DNA of 64,000 bases from Buttiauxella brennerae ATCC 51605 (GCF_001654925.1 NZ_LXER01000034.1:1-64000); one strand, 5' to 3'. Numbered from the stretch's first letter, positions 12,766 through 26,052 are shown. The notes: generated from the sequence alone by a model not told the origin. A program made the numbers and translations.

Positions 12766-13445
12766 GTGATTTCCTTTAGTCGTCGGGTGGAGCTGGCAAT
12801 CATTGTTAGTGCCGCTTTTTCTGCAGCCGTACTGTCCTGGTGACGAATCGCATCGAACAGCTGTTTATGTTCCTGAAGCGTTTGCGGCATGTTGGCTTCA
12901 TCACCCATCCAGGTGCGCTCGAAAACAGCGCGCTGAAGTGAACTGATGGCGATACTCAACTGCTGTAGCACCGGGTTATGGACCGATTCCAGCACCGCTT
13001 CGTGGTAGCGGATATCGGCTTCGTTAAAGGCATCCCGATCCTGATTGTTTGCCACCATGTCGTTGAGTGCACCTTCGATACGCGCCAGGTCACTTGAAGT
13101 GGCGCGTTCTGCGGCCCAGCGTGCAATGGCGGGTTCGACCAGATTTCGCACTTCGCTCATGGCGCTAATCAGGCGCGGGTCATAGTCGTTCTCCAGCACC
13201 CACTGCAACACTTCGGTATCGAGGTAATTCCACTGGTTTCGCGGCTGCACAAAAGCACCGCGATAACGTTTCATTTCAACCAAGCGCTTCGCCATCAAGG
13301 AGCGAAAAACTTCGCGAATAATGTTGCGTGAGGTTTCGAACTCCTCACATAAGTCGGCTTCTGCCGGTAACGCCGCGCCCGGAGTGTACTTGCCGCCGAC
13401 AATCTGTTTGCCCAGCGTCACGATGATGCGATCGGTCTTAGTCAT
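12762..13445 (-). CDS. dgoR: galactonate operon repressor DgoR (GntR/FadR family)
   Basis: A 227-residue regulator with an N-terminal winged helix-turn-helix (residues about 10-75: LPAEADLCEEFETSRNIIREVFRSL) and a helical FadR-type FCD ligand domain. In E. coli DgoR represses dgo and is released by galactonate. It is first in the operon it controls. Three matching operator sequences lie directly upstream at 13511-13585. Confidence 0.93.
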   Translation of the reverse strand: MTKTDRIIVTLGKQIVGGKYTPGAALPAEADLCEEFETSRNIIREVFRSLMAKRLVEMKRYRGAFVQPRNQWNYLDTEVLQWVLENDYDPRLISAMSEVRNLVEPAIARWAAERATSSDLARIEGALNDMVANNQDRDAFNEADIRYHEAVLESVHNPVLQQLSIAISSLQRAVFERTWMGDEANMPQTLQEHKQLFDAIRHQDSTAAEKAALTMIASSTRRLKEIT

Positions 13446-13510
13446 GGTTTGCCCTGTTCGATTTAGGTATTAACCACACTTTACCGCGAGCGCTGAAAAA
13501 CACCGCTATT

Positions 13511-13585
13511 TTGAAGTACAAATGTGAATCTGCTAGCACTTCTGATGGGGTTAATGTAGTACAAACAATGCATGTTGTACTACAA
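13511..13585 (-). promoter_or_regulatory. three DgoR-type operators
   Basis: Three copies of an 11-bp palindrome are visible: TTGAAGTACAA (13511-13521), ATGTAGTACAA (13554-13564) and TTGTACTACAA (13575-13585, perfect). Centres are 43 and 21 bases apart, about four and two helical turns. They lie 66-140 bases upstream of dgoR and resemble the TTGTA-N-TACAA site reported for E. coli DgoR. A TGTGA-containing half CRP-like site follows near 13589. Nothing else is evident in the rest of the 273-bp gap. Confidence 0.7.
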
Positions 13586-13683
13586 TTTGGATCACAAAAC
13601 GGACAATTGATAGATGTAAAATATCTATGAAGGTCGAGTTATTACGTTGAAGGGGGAAATGAGAAGAGAGTTTTGAGAAGAGA

Positions 13684-13711
13684 TAAACCCCGGCAAAATG
13701 ATAACCGGGGT
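13684..13711 (-). terminator. probable terminator of yidA
   Basis: On the minus strand a 7-bp stem ACCCCGG/CCGGGGT with an 11-base loop is followed by a short T-rich stretch (TTTATCT). The weak T tract lowers confidence. Confidence 0.6.
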
Positions 13712-13718
13712 AAAGAGA

Positions 13719-14537
13719 TTATTGATCGTTCAGAACAAACTTCTCAATTGCGTACGCAACGCCATCTTCAAGGTTGGATTTCGTGACAAAGTTACTGACG
13801 TCTTTCACTTTATCGATAGCGTTTTCCATCGCCACACCGATACCCGCGTATTCCAGCATCGCAATGTCGTTTTCCTGATCGCCCAGCGTCATCACTTCTT
13901 CTTGCTTGATACCCAGGGTTTCTGCCAGCGCTTTCACGCCCGTACCTTTGTTGACGCGCTTATCGAGAATTTCCAGGAAGTATGGCGAGCTTTTCAGCAG
14001 GGTATAGCGCTCATAAACTTCGGCTGGGATTTTGGCGATCGCTTTATCCAGAACCGCTGGCTCATCGATCATCATCACTTTCAGATACTGGCCGTTCTTA
14101 TCCATGTTTTCTGGCTCGCTGAACACCAGCGGGATATTAGCGATAAAGGATTCATGAACGGTGTAATAGCTGATATCGCGGTTCGCGGTGTACAACGTGT
14201 GCCTGTCCAGCGCATGGAAGTGGGAGCCGACATCACGAGAAAGCTGTTCCAGGTAGCGATAATCATCATAGCTCAGCGCGGTTTGTGCCACGGTGCTTCC
14301 GTCACCCGCCTTTTGTACTAATGCACCGTTATAAGTGATGCAATAATCATTAGGCTTATCCATATGCAGCTCTCTGAGATAGCTCTCAACTCCTGCAAAA
14401 GGGCGTCCGGTACACAAAACAACGTTTACACCACGTTCGCGCGCACTGGCGATGGCGGCTTTAACGGCTGGAGAAATGGTGTGGTCTGGCAGCAACAATG
14501 TGCCGTCCATATCAATAGCAATGAGTTTTATAGGCAT
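13719..14537 (-). CDS. yidA: sugar phosphatase YidA (HAD superfamily, Cof type)
   Basis: A 272-residue Cof-type HAD phosphatase with activity on sugar phosphates in E. coli. HAD motif I is IDMDGTLL (nucleophile Asp 9, acid Asp 11); motif II is the Thr in VVLCTGR; motifs III and IV are NKGTGVKAL and GDQENDIAML. It is almost collinear with E. coli YidA (270 residues). It lies between the dgo operon and yidB with its own hairpin on either side. Confidence 0.94.
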   Translation of the reverse strand: MPIKLIAIDMDGTLLLPDHTISPAVKAAIASARERGVNVVLCTGRPFAGVESYLRELHMDKPNDYCITYNGALVQKAGDGSTVAQTALSYDDYRYLEQLSRDVGSHFHALDRHTLYTANRDISYYTVHESFIANIPLVFSEPENMDKNGQYLKVMMIDEPAVLDKAIAKIPAEVYERYTLLKSSPYFLEILDKRVNKGTGVKALAETLGIKQEEVMTLGDQENDIAMLEYAGIGVAMENAIDKVKDVSNFVTKSNLEDGVAYAIEKFVLNDQ

Positions 14538-14633
14538 AGGATTTTCTGAGGTAGTGAGTTTATCTCATGCTAACGCGATTGAGCCTGCAAAAATAGCGCT
14601 ACGTTTCGAATGAAAAAGGTCCGTTTTAAGCAT

Positions 14634-14663
14634 AAAAAAACGCCACCCGTAAAGAGTGGCGTT
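14634..14663 (-). terminator. intrinsic terminator downstream of yidB
   Basis: On the minus strand the stem AACGCCAC/GTGGCGTT is followed by seven T. It lies just beyond the ERIC remnant that ends yidB. Confidence 0.85.
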
Positions 14664-14723
14664 TATACCCAAAATAATTCGAGTTGCAGCCAACGCATCT
14701 GCGGCTTGAAGTATGACGGGTAT
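14664..14723. repeat. ERIC element with internal deletion
   Basis: The left end (TATACCCAAAATAATTCGAG, 14664-14683, then TTGCAG) and the right end (CCAACGC ... GGCTTGAAGTATGACGGG, to 14723) match the two termini of the 127-bp enterobacterial repetitive intergenic consensus. The central half with the AAGTAAGTGACTGGGG core is absent, leaving about 60 bp. Its last base is the first base of TTA, the complement of the yidB stop codon. Confidence 0.8.
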
Positions 14724-15112
14724 TAGCTAAAGAATTTATCCTTTAGCATATGGAAGCCTTTAGTCAGCAAATCTTCGTCGTGCGCCACTTCACCTGCGGG
14801 TGAAAGCGTATCGACAATTTTCGGGAACTGCTCAGCGAGTAGTTGCGATGCGCTTCCCACATCAATCCCGAGTTTTTCAGCCAGACCGCTGATTGCTGGT
14901 GTGCCCAACACGTCTTGCATTTGCTCCGGGCTAACGCTTTGGTTATGTGCGCCGCTCAGCCAGGAGGTAACCACATCAGAGAAACCCTTTTCGCGAAACC
15001 GCTCAAGAATCGTCTGAATGCCGCCTTGTTCATTAATCCACGTAAGGATGACTTTGAATTTACCTGCATCGCCACCCCCCATCATGCCAGTAACTTGATC
15101 GAATAAACCCAT
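14723..15112 (-). CDS. yidB: YidB, DUF937 protein
   Basis: A 129-residue soluble protein of the DUF937/YidB family with unknown function. MGLFDQVTGMMGGGDAG at the N-terminus and AEKLGIDVGSASQLLAEQFPKIVD, described here only in part, match E. coli YidB (132 residues). The start at 15112 has AGAGGA upstream; an in-frame start 18 bases earlier is unlikely. The stop codon is formed at the junction with an ERIC remnant. Confidence 0.85.
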   Translation of the reverse strand: MGLFDQVTGMMGGGDAGKFKVILTWINEQGGIQTILERFREKGFSDVVTSWLSGAHNQSVSPEQMQDVLGTPAISGLAEKLGIDVGSASQLLAEQFPKIVDTLSPAGEVAHDEDLLTKGFHMLKDKFFS

Positions 15113-15238
15113 GACCGTGTCCTCTTGCATTCACGAAGTGTGTACTTGAAGTGTAGTCATTCAGGGGGATTAACACGGGAAAATAGAGGCATGGAGAAGG
15201 AAATGGTTGGTGGGCAGACGCCCACCAACAGGTACAGA

Positions 15239-18755
<3,517 letters not shown>

Positions 18756-18890
18756 ATTTAACTCACAACCAGGGCGTTATCGGCGCAGTTAGTCTGATTA
18801 CGGCCAGCGCGCAACAACCGGAGCGTACTGAAGTACGTGAGGATTGTGAGCACTGCCCGGAACCAGAATAACAAGTAAGATAGCCCGATA
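18756..18890 (-). other. 135-bp structured spacer between dnaN and recF
   Basis: This stretch has no counterpart in E. coli, where the dnaN stop and recF start are adjacent. It holds a 51-bp imperfect palindrome at 18805-18855: an outer CAGCGCGCAACAACC/GATTGTGAGCACTG helix and an inner perfect CGTAC-TGAA-GTACG hairpin. No convincing gene lies in it; a 62-codon minus-strand frame that starts inside dnaN ends at 18758, three bases before recF. It may be a short mobile repeat or an RNA element; origin unknown. Confidence 0.6.
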
Positions 18891-19991
18891 CTAAAGACGC
18901 ATTGGCATGACGACGTAGGCTGCCGCTTGCGAAGCTGCATCTTCAATCTGCACGCTGGAAACAGAATCGGTCAGCAAAATGCGCACGTTCTCGCATTTGA
19001 GTGCGTTCAGTACATCCAGCACGTAACTGACGTTAAAGCCGATTTCCATATCTGTGCCGTCATAAGTGACGTCGAGAATTTCTTCGGCTTCTTCCTGTTC
19101 CGGGTTGTTAGCGGTGATTTTCAACTGATTGGCAATCACTTGCAGACGAACACCACGGAATTTCTCGTTTGAGAGAATAGCCGCACGTGAAAACGCTTGT
19201 TTCAGCAAATCGCAGCTGGCATCGAGATGTTTGTCCGGGTTCTTCGGCAATACACGGCGATAATCCGGGAAACGGCCATCAACCAGCTTAGAAGTGAAGA
19301 TAAAGTCGCCGACGTGAGCACGAATGTTGTTGCTGCCAATTTGAATGCGCAGCGGTGAATCACCGCCGTCGAGCATACGCATCAGCTCAATCACGCCTTT
19401 ACGCGGCACGATCACCGAATGGTTTGGCAGAGACTGACCGACCGGCATAGAACACACAGCCAGGCGGTGACCATCGGTCGCCACGGTGCGTAATTCTTCG
19501 CCTTCGGTTTCAAACAACATGCCGTTCAAATAGTAACGAACGTCCTGATGCGCCATAGAAAATTGCGTGGCTTCAATCAGGCGTTTCATGGTCGCTTGCG
19601 GGAGCGTGAATTCTACTTCACTCTGCCAGTCGTCCAGGTTCGGGAAATCTGCGGCAGGTAGCGTGGAGAGCGAGAAACGGCTACGCCCGGAGCGCACCAG
19701 CATGCGGTCGCCCTCAAGCTGAACAGCAATTTCCGCGCCTTCTGGCAGACCACGGCAAATGTCGAAAAATTTACGCGCAGGCACCGTAGTCGCACCCGGC
19801 TCATGCGGTTGCACTAAAGCGACACGCGCCACCATCTCCATTTCCAGGTCAGTACCTGTTAATGAGAGGGTTCCTTCCGCGACTTGCAACAGCAGGTTGC
19901 CGAGAATCGGTAACGTAGGACGGCCACCTAAAGGGCCACTCACCTGTTGCAGCGGTTTTAATAAAGTTTCACGTTCAACGGTAAATTTCAT
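18891..19991 (-). CDS. dnaN: DNA polymerase III beta sliding clamp
   Basis: The 366-residue processivity clamp, a homodimeric ring that tethers polymerase III; same length as E. coli. Three clamp domains are present, beginning with MKFTVERETLLKPLQQVSGPLGGRPTLPIL (seen as two adjoining motifs) and ending in AYVVMPMRL, the conserved C-terminus that contributes to the binding cleft. It starts 4 bases after the dnaA stop. Confidence 0.98.
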   Translation of the reverse strand: MKFTVERETLLKPLQQVSGPLGGRPTLPILGNLLLQVAEGTLSLTGTDLEMEMVARVALVQPHEPGATTVPARKFFDICRGLPEGAEIAVQLEGDRMLVRSGRSRFSLSTLPAADFPNLDDWQSEVEFTLPQATMKRLIEATQFSMAHQDVRYYLNGMLFETEGEELRTVATDGHRLAVCSMPVGQSLPNHSVIVPRKGVIELMRMLDGGDSPLRIQIGSNNIRAHVGDFIFTSKLVDGRFPDYRRVLPKNPDKHLDASCDLLKQAFSRAAILSNEKFRGVRLQVIANQLKITANNPEQEEAEEILDVTYDGTDMEIGFNVSYVLDVLNALKCENVRILLTDSVSSVQIEDAASQAAAYVVMPMRL

Positions 19992-19995
19992 AGCG

Positions 19996-21384
19996 TCACG
20001 AAGATAATGTTCTGATTAGGTTAGAGAAATCTTCTTTGATGTCGTGGCTTTCTTCACGCAACTGCTCAATCTTACGGCAGGCATGCAGAACCGTAGTATG
20101 GTCGCGGCCACCAAAGGCATCGCCGATTTCTGGCAAGCTATGGTTAGTCAGTTCCTTCGCCAGTGCCATGGCCATTTGACGTGGACGGGCAACAGAGCGG
20201 GAACGACGCTTGGACAACAGGTCAGCAATCTTTATTTTATAGTACTCTGCCACCGTCTTCTGAATATTGTCGATGGTGACGAGTTTCTCTTGCAGAGCAA
20301 GCAGGTCTCGCAGCGCTTCACGCACGAAGTCGATAGTAATCGCACGGCCAGTAAAGTTGGCGTTGGCGATAACGCGGTTCAATGCCCCTTCCAGTTCACG
20401 CACATTTGAACGTAAACGCTTGGCAATAAAGAAGGCTACTTCACCCGGCAGACGAATATCGTTCTCATCTGCTTTTTTCATCAGGATCGCAACGCGCGTT
20501 TCCAGTTCTGGCGGCTCAATAGCAACCGTCAAACCCCAACCGAAGCGGGATTTAAGACGATCTTCCACACCGTTGATCTCTTTTGGATAACGATCCGAGG
20601 TGAGAATGATCTGTTGGTTGCCTTCAAGCAGGGCGTTGAAGGTGTGGAAAAACTCTTCTTGTGAACGTTCTTTGTTCGCAAAGAATTGAATGTCATCGAT
20701 CAACAGCGCATCAACGGAACGGTAGTAGCGTTTGAACTCTTCAATGGCGTTGTTTTGCAGTGCTTTTACCATGTCCTGAACGAAGCGTTCAGAGTGCATG
20801 TACACCACTTTTGCATTCGGTTTGCGCGCAATAATTCCGTTGCCAACAGCATGCAAAAGGTGCGTTTTACCCAGACCCGTGCCGCCATAAAGGAAGAGAG
20901 GGTTGTAAGCGCCGCCAGGGTTATCTGCCACCTGACGTGCCGCCGCGCGGGCCAGCTGGTTCGACTTACCTTCAACGAAGTTATCAAAGGTATGTTTCAC
21001 GTTAACATTAGAACGATAAGAGTGTTCAGCCGGGGCCGGGAGGTTATCCCAGCTTGGGCGAATTTGATTCGTTGGACGTGCAATGTGTACATGCGCCGGA
21101 GCAGTAGTAACAGTCTGCTGATTCAGCGTTTGGCTGACCGGTTTGCTGCCAACTTCAAAACGCAGGACTGGGGCATCATTACCGCAAAAATCATTGAGCA
21201 AGCCATTGATGTTATTAAGGTACTTATCCCTCACCCAATCGAGTACAAAACGGTTTGGCGCATACAGGGCCAGCGTGTTATCGCTCAGTTCCGCCTGTAG
21301 GGGGCGTATCCACATACTGAATTCTGTGGCTGGTAACTCATCCTGCAATCGGGCAAGACACTGCTGCCAAAGCGAAAGTGACAC
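19996..21384 (-). CDS. dnaA: chromosomal replication initiator DnaA
   Basis: A 462-residue AAA+ initiator that binds DnaA boxes at oriC and opens the duplex. Domain I starts [13 protein letters not shown]; a variable linker covers about residues 85-130. Walker A is [11 protein letters not shown], Walker B is LLIDDIQFF, and the domain IV DNA-binding signature [15 protein letters not shown] is intact. I chose the GTG at 21384, six bases after GGAG, as in E. coli. It heads the dnaA-dnaN-recF-gyrB cluster. Confidence 0.98.
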   Translation of the reverse strand: MSLSLWQQCLARLQDELPATEFSMWIRPLQAELSDNTLALYAPNRFVLDWVRDKYLNNINGLLNDFCGNDAPVLRFEVGSKPVSQTLNQQTVTTAPAHVHIARPTNQIRPSWDNLPAPAEHSYRSNVNVKHTFDNFVEGKSNQLARAAARQVADNPGGAYNPLFLYGGTGLGKTHLLHAVGNGIIARKPNAKVVYMHSERFVQDMVKALQNNAIEEFKRYYRSVDALLIDDIQFFANKERSQEEFFHTFNALLEGNQQIILTSDRYPKEINGVEDRLKSRFGWGLTVAIEPPELETRVAILMKKADENDIRLPGEVAFFIAKRLRSNVRELEGALNRVIANANFTGRAITIDFVREALRDLLALQEKLVTIDNIQKTVAEYYKIKIADLLSKRRSRSVARPRQMAMALAKELTNHSLPEIGDAFGGRDHTTVLHACRKIEQLREESHDIKEDFSNLIRTLSS

Positions 21385-21751
21385 GGCGGACTCCACTCGA
21401 ACAAAGTCGATAAAATGACGAAGACTGAAAGTTTATATTCATGATTGTTGACACACGCCGACTCTTCCTCATCGGAACCCCGGTACGGGAAGCGTGCGAA
21501 CCGCTATCTGCGGTTTACCCCAAGGTGAACGCTAAAGGATCACGATCGGGACCGCGGATCATAGCCTAAAGCGCGTCAGAGATCTTCTGTTTCTCACAGT
21601 TTCTTCCTGATTTATCCACAGGGCTGTTTTGTGGAGTCTAAGTGTAAACGATCCTATCAAACGCGCAGCGCATAACATTCCTATATTGGAAAATTTAATG
21701 ACTAGCGCACAAAATCGTCTTAACTGATCTAACGAAGATCCGTGACGATCC

Positions 21752-21779
21752 TTGCGCTTTAATGGGGACGCCGTATAAT
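21752..21779 (+). promoter_or_regulatory. rpmH promoter, distal
   Basis: -35 TTGCGC (21752-21757), 16-base spacer, -10 TATAAT (21774-21779). Points towards rpmH. Confidence 0.65.
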
Positions 21780-21879
21780 TCCCCACCCGTCGCGTGTCTC
21801 TATGGCTTTACTTTGTTCAGATCCTGGTCACTTTTAGGGTCAAAAAGCGAATTAAGGCGCGGGAAATAAGGAAAGAGAA

Positions 21880-21908
21880 TTGACTCCGGAGTGTACAATT
21901 ATTACAAT
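21880..21908 (+). promoter_or_regulatory. rpmH promoter, proximal
   Basis: -35 TTGACT (21880-21885), 17-base spacer, -10 TACAAT (21903-21908), a near-consensus sigma-70 promoter about 100 bases upstream of rpmH. Confidence 0.75.
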
Positions 21909-21999
21909 CCGGCCTCTTTAATCAGCCACACTGAGGCGTAAGTCGTTTGCAGTTTATGCAAGGCTCTTCGCTAACCCAGTGAAATTTATCCAAGTTTAG

Positions 22000-22152
<153 letters not shown>

Positions 22153-22169
22153 TAAAAGCTAACCCCTGA

Positions 22170-22529
22170 GTGGTTAAGCTCGCATTTCCCAGGGAGTTAC
22201 GCTTGTTAACTCCCACTCATTTCACTTTCGTCTTCCAGCAGCCTCAACGGGCTGGCACGCCGCAAATCACCATCCTCGGCCGCCTAAATTCGCTGGGGCA
22301 TCCCCGCATCGGTCTAACAGTCGCTAAGAAAAACGTTAAACGCGCACACGAACGCAATCGGATTAAACGTCTGACGCGTGAGAGTTTCCGTTTACGTCAG
22401 CACGAACTCCCGCCAATGGATTTCGTGGTAGTGGCTAAGAAAGGGGTTGCAGACCTGGATAACCGGGCTTTATCGGAAGCATTGGAAAAATTATGGCGCC
22501 GTCATTGTCGCCTTTCTCCCGGCTCTTGA
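22170..22529 (+). CDS. rnpA: ribonuclease P protein component
   Basis: A 119-residue basic protein that binds the catalytic RNase P RNA and helps process tRNA 5' ends. The RNR signature appears as [15 protein letters not shown] near residues 58-72, and [14 protein letters not shown] lies further on. Translation starts with GTG (22170), as in E. coli, 17 bases after rpmH. Its last 37 bases overlap yidD. Confidence 0.97.
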   Translation: MVKLAFPRELRLLTPTHFTFVFQQPQRAGTPQITILGRLNSLGHPRIGLTVAKKNVKRAHERNRIKRLTRESFRLRQHELPPMDFVVVAKKGVADLDNRALSEALEKLWRRHCRLSPGS

Positions 22530-22750
22530 TAGGCCTGATAAAGGTCTATCAGCGCCTGATAAGTCCGCTTCTCGGGCCGCATTGTCGTTTTACTCCAACC
22601 TGTTCTCACTACGGAATTGAGGCATTGCGCAGGTTTGGGGTATTAAAAGGCAGTTGGTTGACAGTGAAACGCGTATTAAAATGCCACCCTTTGAACCCCG
22701 GTGGAGACGATCCCGTCCCACCTGGACCTTTTGATACCAGAGAACACTAA
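22493..22750 (+). CDS. yidD: membrane protein insertion efficiency factor YidD
   Basis: An 85-residue protein that helps YidC-mediated membrane insertion. An N-terminal amphipathic/hydrophobic helix is followed by the conserved [19 protein letters not shown] and [14 protein letters not shown] motifs. Same length as E. coli YidD. It overlaps rnpA by 37 bases and ends 2 bases before yidC. Confidence 0.96.
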   Translation: MAPSLSPFSRLLIGLIKVYQRLISPLLGPHCRFTPTCSHYGIEALRRFGVLKGSWLTVKRVLKCHPLNPGGDDPVPPGPFDTREH

Positions 22751-22752
22751 CG

Positions 22753-24399
22753 ATGGATTCGCAACGCAATCTCTTTCTCATCGCTTTGTTGTTCGTGTCT
22801 TTCATGATCTGGCAAGCCTGGGAGCAGGACCACGCTCCACAACCTCAGGTGCAACAGACCACGCAGACTACGACCACCGCAGCAGGTAACGCCGCAAGCC
22901 AGGGTGTGCCGACCAGTGGCCAGGGTAAAATCATCACGGTTAAAACTGACGTCCTTGAGCTTTCCATCAACACCCGTGGTGGTGATGTTGAGCAGGCACA
23001 GTTACTGACCTACCCGAAAGAGCTCAAATCAAATGAGCCGTTCCAGTTACTGGAAACTACGCCAGAGTTTGTCTACCAGGCGCAAAGTGGCCTGACCGGT
23101 CGCGATGGCCCGGATAATCCGGCTAACGGTGAGCGTCCTCTGTATAACGTTAATAGCGATACCTTCGTGCTGCCAGAAGGCCAGAACGAAATCGTTATTC
23201 CAATGACGTATACCGATGCGGCGGGCAATACCTTCACTAAATCCTTCACCCTGAAACGCGGCGAGTTCGCGGTAAGCGTGAATTACGATGTGAAGAACGC
23301 CAGTGAGAAACCGCTGGAACTGGCTACCTTTGGTCAGTTGAAGCAGTCCATCAATCTGCCGACCCACCGCGATACCGGAAGCAACAACTTTGCGTTGCAT
23401 ACCTTCCGTGGTGCTGCGTACTCGACTCCAGATGCGAAATACGAAAAATATAAATTCGATAAAATCGCTGATGGTGAAAACCTGAACGTTAACGCCAGTA
23501 ATGGTTGGGTTGCTATGCTGCAGCAGTATTTCGCAACAGCATGGGTTCCAAATAATCAGGGTACCAACAACTTCTATACCACCAAACTGAACAACGATGT
23601 GGCAGCGATTGGTTATAAATCCGCTCCGCAACTGGTTCAGCCTGGTCAGACCGCTAAACTGGGTAGCACCCTGTGGGTCGGCCCGGAAATTCAGGACAAA
23701 ATGGCAGCCGTTGCGCCGCACCTTGACCTGACTGTGGATTATGGTTGGTTGTGGTTTATTTCTCAGCCGCTGTTCAAGCTGTTGAAATTCCTGCACAGCT
23801 TCATCGGTAACTGGGGCTTCTCCATTATCGTTATCACCTTTATCGTTCGTGGCATCATGTACCCGCTGACTAAAGCGCAGTACACCTCCATGGCGAAAAT
23901 GCGTATGTTGCAGCCGAAACTGGCCGCTATGCGTGAACGTATTGGTGACGATAAGCAGCGCCAGAGCCAGGAAATGATGGCTTTGTATAAAGCTGAGAAA
24001 GTTAACCCGTTGGGTGGCTGTCTCCCGCTGGTTATCCAGATGCCAATCTTCCTGGCGCTGTACTACATGTTGATGGGTTCTGTGGAACTGCGCCATGCGC
24101 CGTTCGCACTGTGGATTCATGACTTGTCTGCACAAGACCCGTACTACATCCTGCCGATCCTGATGGGCTTGACGATGTTCTTCATTCAGAAGATGTCGCC
24201 GACCACTGTGACCGACCCGATGCAGCAGAAGATCATGACCTTTATGCCGGTCATCTTCACGGTGTTCTTCCTGTGGTTCCCGTCAGGCCTGGTACTGTAC
24301 TATATCGTCAGTAACACAGTGACCATCATCCAGCAGCAGCTGATCTATCGCGGTCTTGAGAAACGTGGCTTACACAGCCGCGATAAGAAAAAGACCTGA
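22753..24399 (+). CDS. yidC: membrane protein insertase YidC
   Basis: A 548-residue insertase of the YidC/Oxa1/Alb3 family, same length as E. coli. It has an N-terminal membrane anchor (residues about 5-20), a large periplasmic beta-rich domain to about residue 340 and five C-terminal membrane segments. [15 protein letters not shown] in its local form ([15 protein letters not shown]) carries the conserved catalytic-groove arginine. The gene ends in a clear terminator. Confidence 0.97.
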   Translation: MDSQRNLFLIALLFVSFMIWQAWEQDHAPQPQVQQTTQTTTTAAGNAASQGVPTSGQGKIITVKTDVLELSINTRGGDVEQAQLLTYPKELKSNEPFQLLETTPEFVYQAQSGLTGRDGPDNPANGERPLYNVNSDTFVLPEGQNEIVIPMTYTDAAGNTFTKSFTLKRGEFAVSVNYDVKNASEKPLELATFGQLKQSINLPTHRDTGSNNFALHTFRGAAYSTPDAKYEKYKFDKIADGENLNVNASNGWVAMLQQYFATAWVPNNQGTNNFYTTKLNNDVAAIGYKSAPQLVQPGQTAKLGSTLWVGPEIQDKMAAVAPHLDLTVDYGWLWFISQPLFKLLKFLHSFIGNWGFSIIVITFIVRGIMYPLTKAQYTSMAKMRMLQPKLAAMRERIGDDKQRQSQEMMALYKAEKVNPLGGCLPLVIQMPIFLALYYMLMGSVELRHAPFALWIHDLSAQDPYYILPILMGLTMFFIQKMSPTTVTDPMQQKIMTFMPVIFTVFFLWFPSGLVLYYIVSNTVTIIQQQLIYRGLEKRGLHSRDKKKT

Positions 24400-24422
24400 T
24401 AGCAATTAGCCAGATGCTTACG

Positions 24423-24450
24423 AAAGGCGGTCAATAGACCGCCTTTTTTA
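24423..24450 (+). terminator. intrinsic terminator after yidC
   Basis: Stem AAAGGCGGTC/GACCGCCTTT with a 4-base loop, then TTTTTTA. Confidence 0.9.
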
Positions 24451-24475
24451 TTTGCTAAAAAGTCTGAGAGAAATT

Positions 24476-25840
24476 ATGAGCCATAACGAGACAATCGTTG
24501 CCCAGGCGACACCGCCGGGACGTGGTGGGGTCGGTATCCTGCGCGTCTCAGGCCTTCATGCACGTGATGTCGCACAAGCAATTCTGGGTAAACTGCCCAA
24601 GCCACGCTACGCCGATTATCTGCCATTCCGCGATACTAACGGCAGCGTTCTGGACCAGGGCATTGCGCTGTGGTTCCCCGGCCCAAATTCCTTCACCGGT
24701 GAAGACGTGCTGGAACTTCAGGGACACGGTGGCCCGGTCATCCTCGATCTGCTGTTAAAGCGTATCCTGGCGCTCCCAGGGCTGCGTATCGCAAGGCCCG
24801 GTGAGTTCTCCGAGCGAGCCTTCCTGAATGACAAGCTGGATTTGGCTCAGGCCGAGGCGATTGCCGACCTGATTGATGCCAGTTCCGAGCAAGCAGCACG
24901 TTCTGCGTTAAATTCATTACAGGGTGCATTCTCAGCACGCGTAAACCATCTGGTTGAAGCATTGACCCACCTGCGTATTTACGTGGAAGCGGCGATTGAT
25001 TTCCCGGATGAAGAGATTGATTTTCTGTCGGACGGCAAAATTGAAGCGCAGCTGAACCAGGTCATTAACGATCTGGACGCTGTTCGGGCCGAAGCACGCC
25101 AGGGCAGTTTGTTGCGCGAAGGCATGAAAGTGGTGATCGCCGGGCGTCCAAACGCCGGGAAATCGAGCCTGCTGAACGCCCTTGCGGGCCGTGAAGCGGC
25201 GATTGTGACGGATATTGCCGGAACAACTCGCGACGTACTGCGTGAACATATCCACATCGACGGTATGCCACTGCACATTATCGATACCGCAGGTCTTCGC
25301 GAAGCCAGCGACGAAGTTGAGCGTATCGGTATCGAACGTGCGTGGAATGAGATTGAACAAGCTGACCGCGTGCTATTTATGGTTGATGGAACCACCACCG
25401 ATGCCACAGATCCTGCCGATATCTGGCCTGACTTTATTGCGCGCTTACCAGCACGCCTGCCGATTACCGTGGTGCGTAACAAAGCGGATGTCACAGGTGA
25501 AACGCTGGGCCTGAGCGATGTGAATGGTCACTCACTTGTACGCCTTTCTGCGCGTACCGGTGAAGGCGTAGATGTGCTGCGCGATCATCTAAAACAGAGC
25601 ATGGGCTTTGAGACAAATATGGAAGGCGGCTTCCTGGCGCGTCGTCGCCACTTGCAGGCGCTGGAACAGGCGGCAACCCATCTGCAGCAAGGGAAAGCAC
25701 AGCTGCTGGGCGCGTGGGCCGGGGAATTACTGGCTGAAGAGTTGCGTCTTTCTCAACAGCGTCTGAGTGAAATCACCGGTGAATTTACCTCTGATGATTT
25801 GCTTGGCCGCATTTTCTCCAGCTTCTGTATCGGTAAGTAA
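24476..25840 (+). CDS. mnmE: tRNA uridine-5-carboxymethylaminomethyl GTPase MnmE
   Basis: A 454-residue GTPase that, with MnmG, modifies the wobble uridine of certain tRNAs. The N-terminal tetrahydrofolate-binding domain begins [19 protein letters not shown]; the G domain has [12 protein letters not shown] (P loop), DTAGLR and NKAD; the C-terminal FCIGK holds the conserved cysteine. ATG 24476 follows GAGAGA and matches E. coli; a TTG 24 bases earlier is an alternative. Confidence 0.97.
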   Translation: MSHNETIVAQATPPGRGGVGILRVSGLHARDVAQAILGKLPKPRYADYLPFRDTNGSVLDQGIALWFPGPNSFTGEDVLELQGHGGPVILDLLLKRILALPGLRIARPGEFSERAFLNDKLDLAQAEAIADLIDASSEQAARSALNSLQGAFSARVNHLVEALTHLRIYVEAAIDFPDEEIDFLSDGKIEAQLNQVINDLDAVRAEARQGSLLREGMKVVIAGRPNAGKSSLLNALAGREAAIVTDIAGTTRDVLREHIHIDGMPLHIIDTAGLREASDEVERIGIERAWNEIEQADRVLFMVDGTTTDATDPADIWPDFIARLPARLPITVVRNKADVTGETLGLSDVNGHSLVRLSARTGEGVDVLRDHLKQSMGFETNMEGGFLARRRHLQALEQAATHLQQGKAQLLGAWAGELLAEELRLSQQRLSEITGEFTSDDLLGRIFSSFCIGK

Positions 25841-25845
25841 TCTAA

Positions 25846-25871
25846 AAAGTAAGCGTGCGCTCACTTTTTAC
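25846..25871. repeat. inverted repeat after mnmE
   Basis: AAAAAGT-A-AGC and GCT-C-ACTTTTT pair around a 4-base loop immediately 3' of mnmE. It may be an additional termination hairpin in front of the stronger one at 25874. Confidence 0.5.
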
Positions 25872-25873
25872 TC

Positions 25874-25909
25874 ATCCCGCAATACACCCAGTATTGCGGG
25901 ATTTTTTTT
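25874..25909 (+). terminator. intrinsic terminator after mnmE
   Basis: A 12-bp stem ATCCCGCAATAC/GTATTGCGGGAT with a 5-base loop, followed by eight T. The tnaC-tnaA genes that follow mnmE in E. coli are absent; yieE comes next. Confidence 0.92.
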
Positions 25910-26052
25910 GCCGTCTTGTCGGGGCTTTAAAATCCAGGTATTCATAGGGTTGATCTGTTGACGATTTTTTACACATACCTGGCCGTGCGTTTCGCCGCTA
26001 AAAAACCTACAATCGAAATCACAGGACTTTGCCCATTATCAAGGAGAGACAA

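Noticed and set aside
13611-13628. ATAGAT...ATCTAT inverted repeat downstream of the DgoR operators
   Set aside because: Short, AT-rich and without T tract or known binding motif; likely chance.
18758-18946. A 62-codon minus-strand frame covering the dnaN-recF spacer
   Set aside because: It begins inside dnaN in another frame and has no ribosome site or similarity I recognise. It is mentioned only as a possible coupling device.
21559-21786. A 75-codon minus-strand frame between dnaA and rpmH
   Set aside because: It covers known promoter and DnaA-box sequence, and its residues show no conserved pattern.
23047-24135. A 362-codon open frame on the minus strand opposite yidC
   Set aside because: Antisense to a conserved gene, rich in His/Gln/Arg as expected from a shadow frame, no family motifs.
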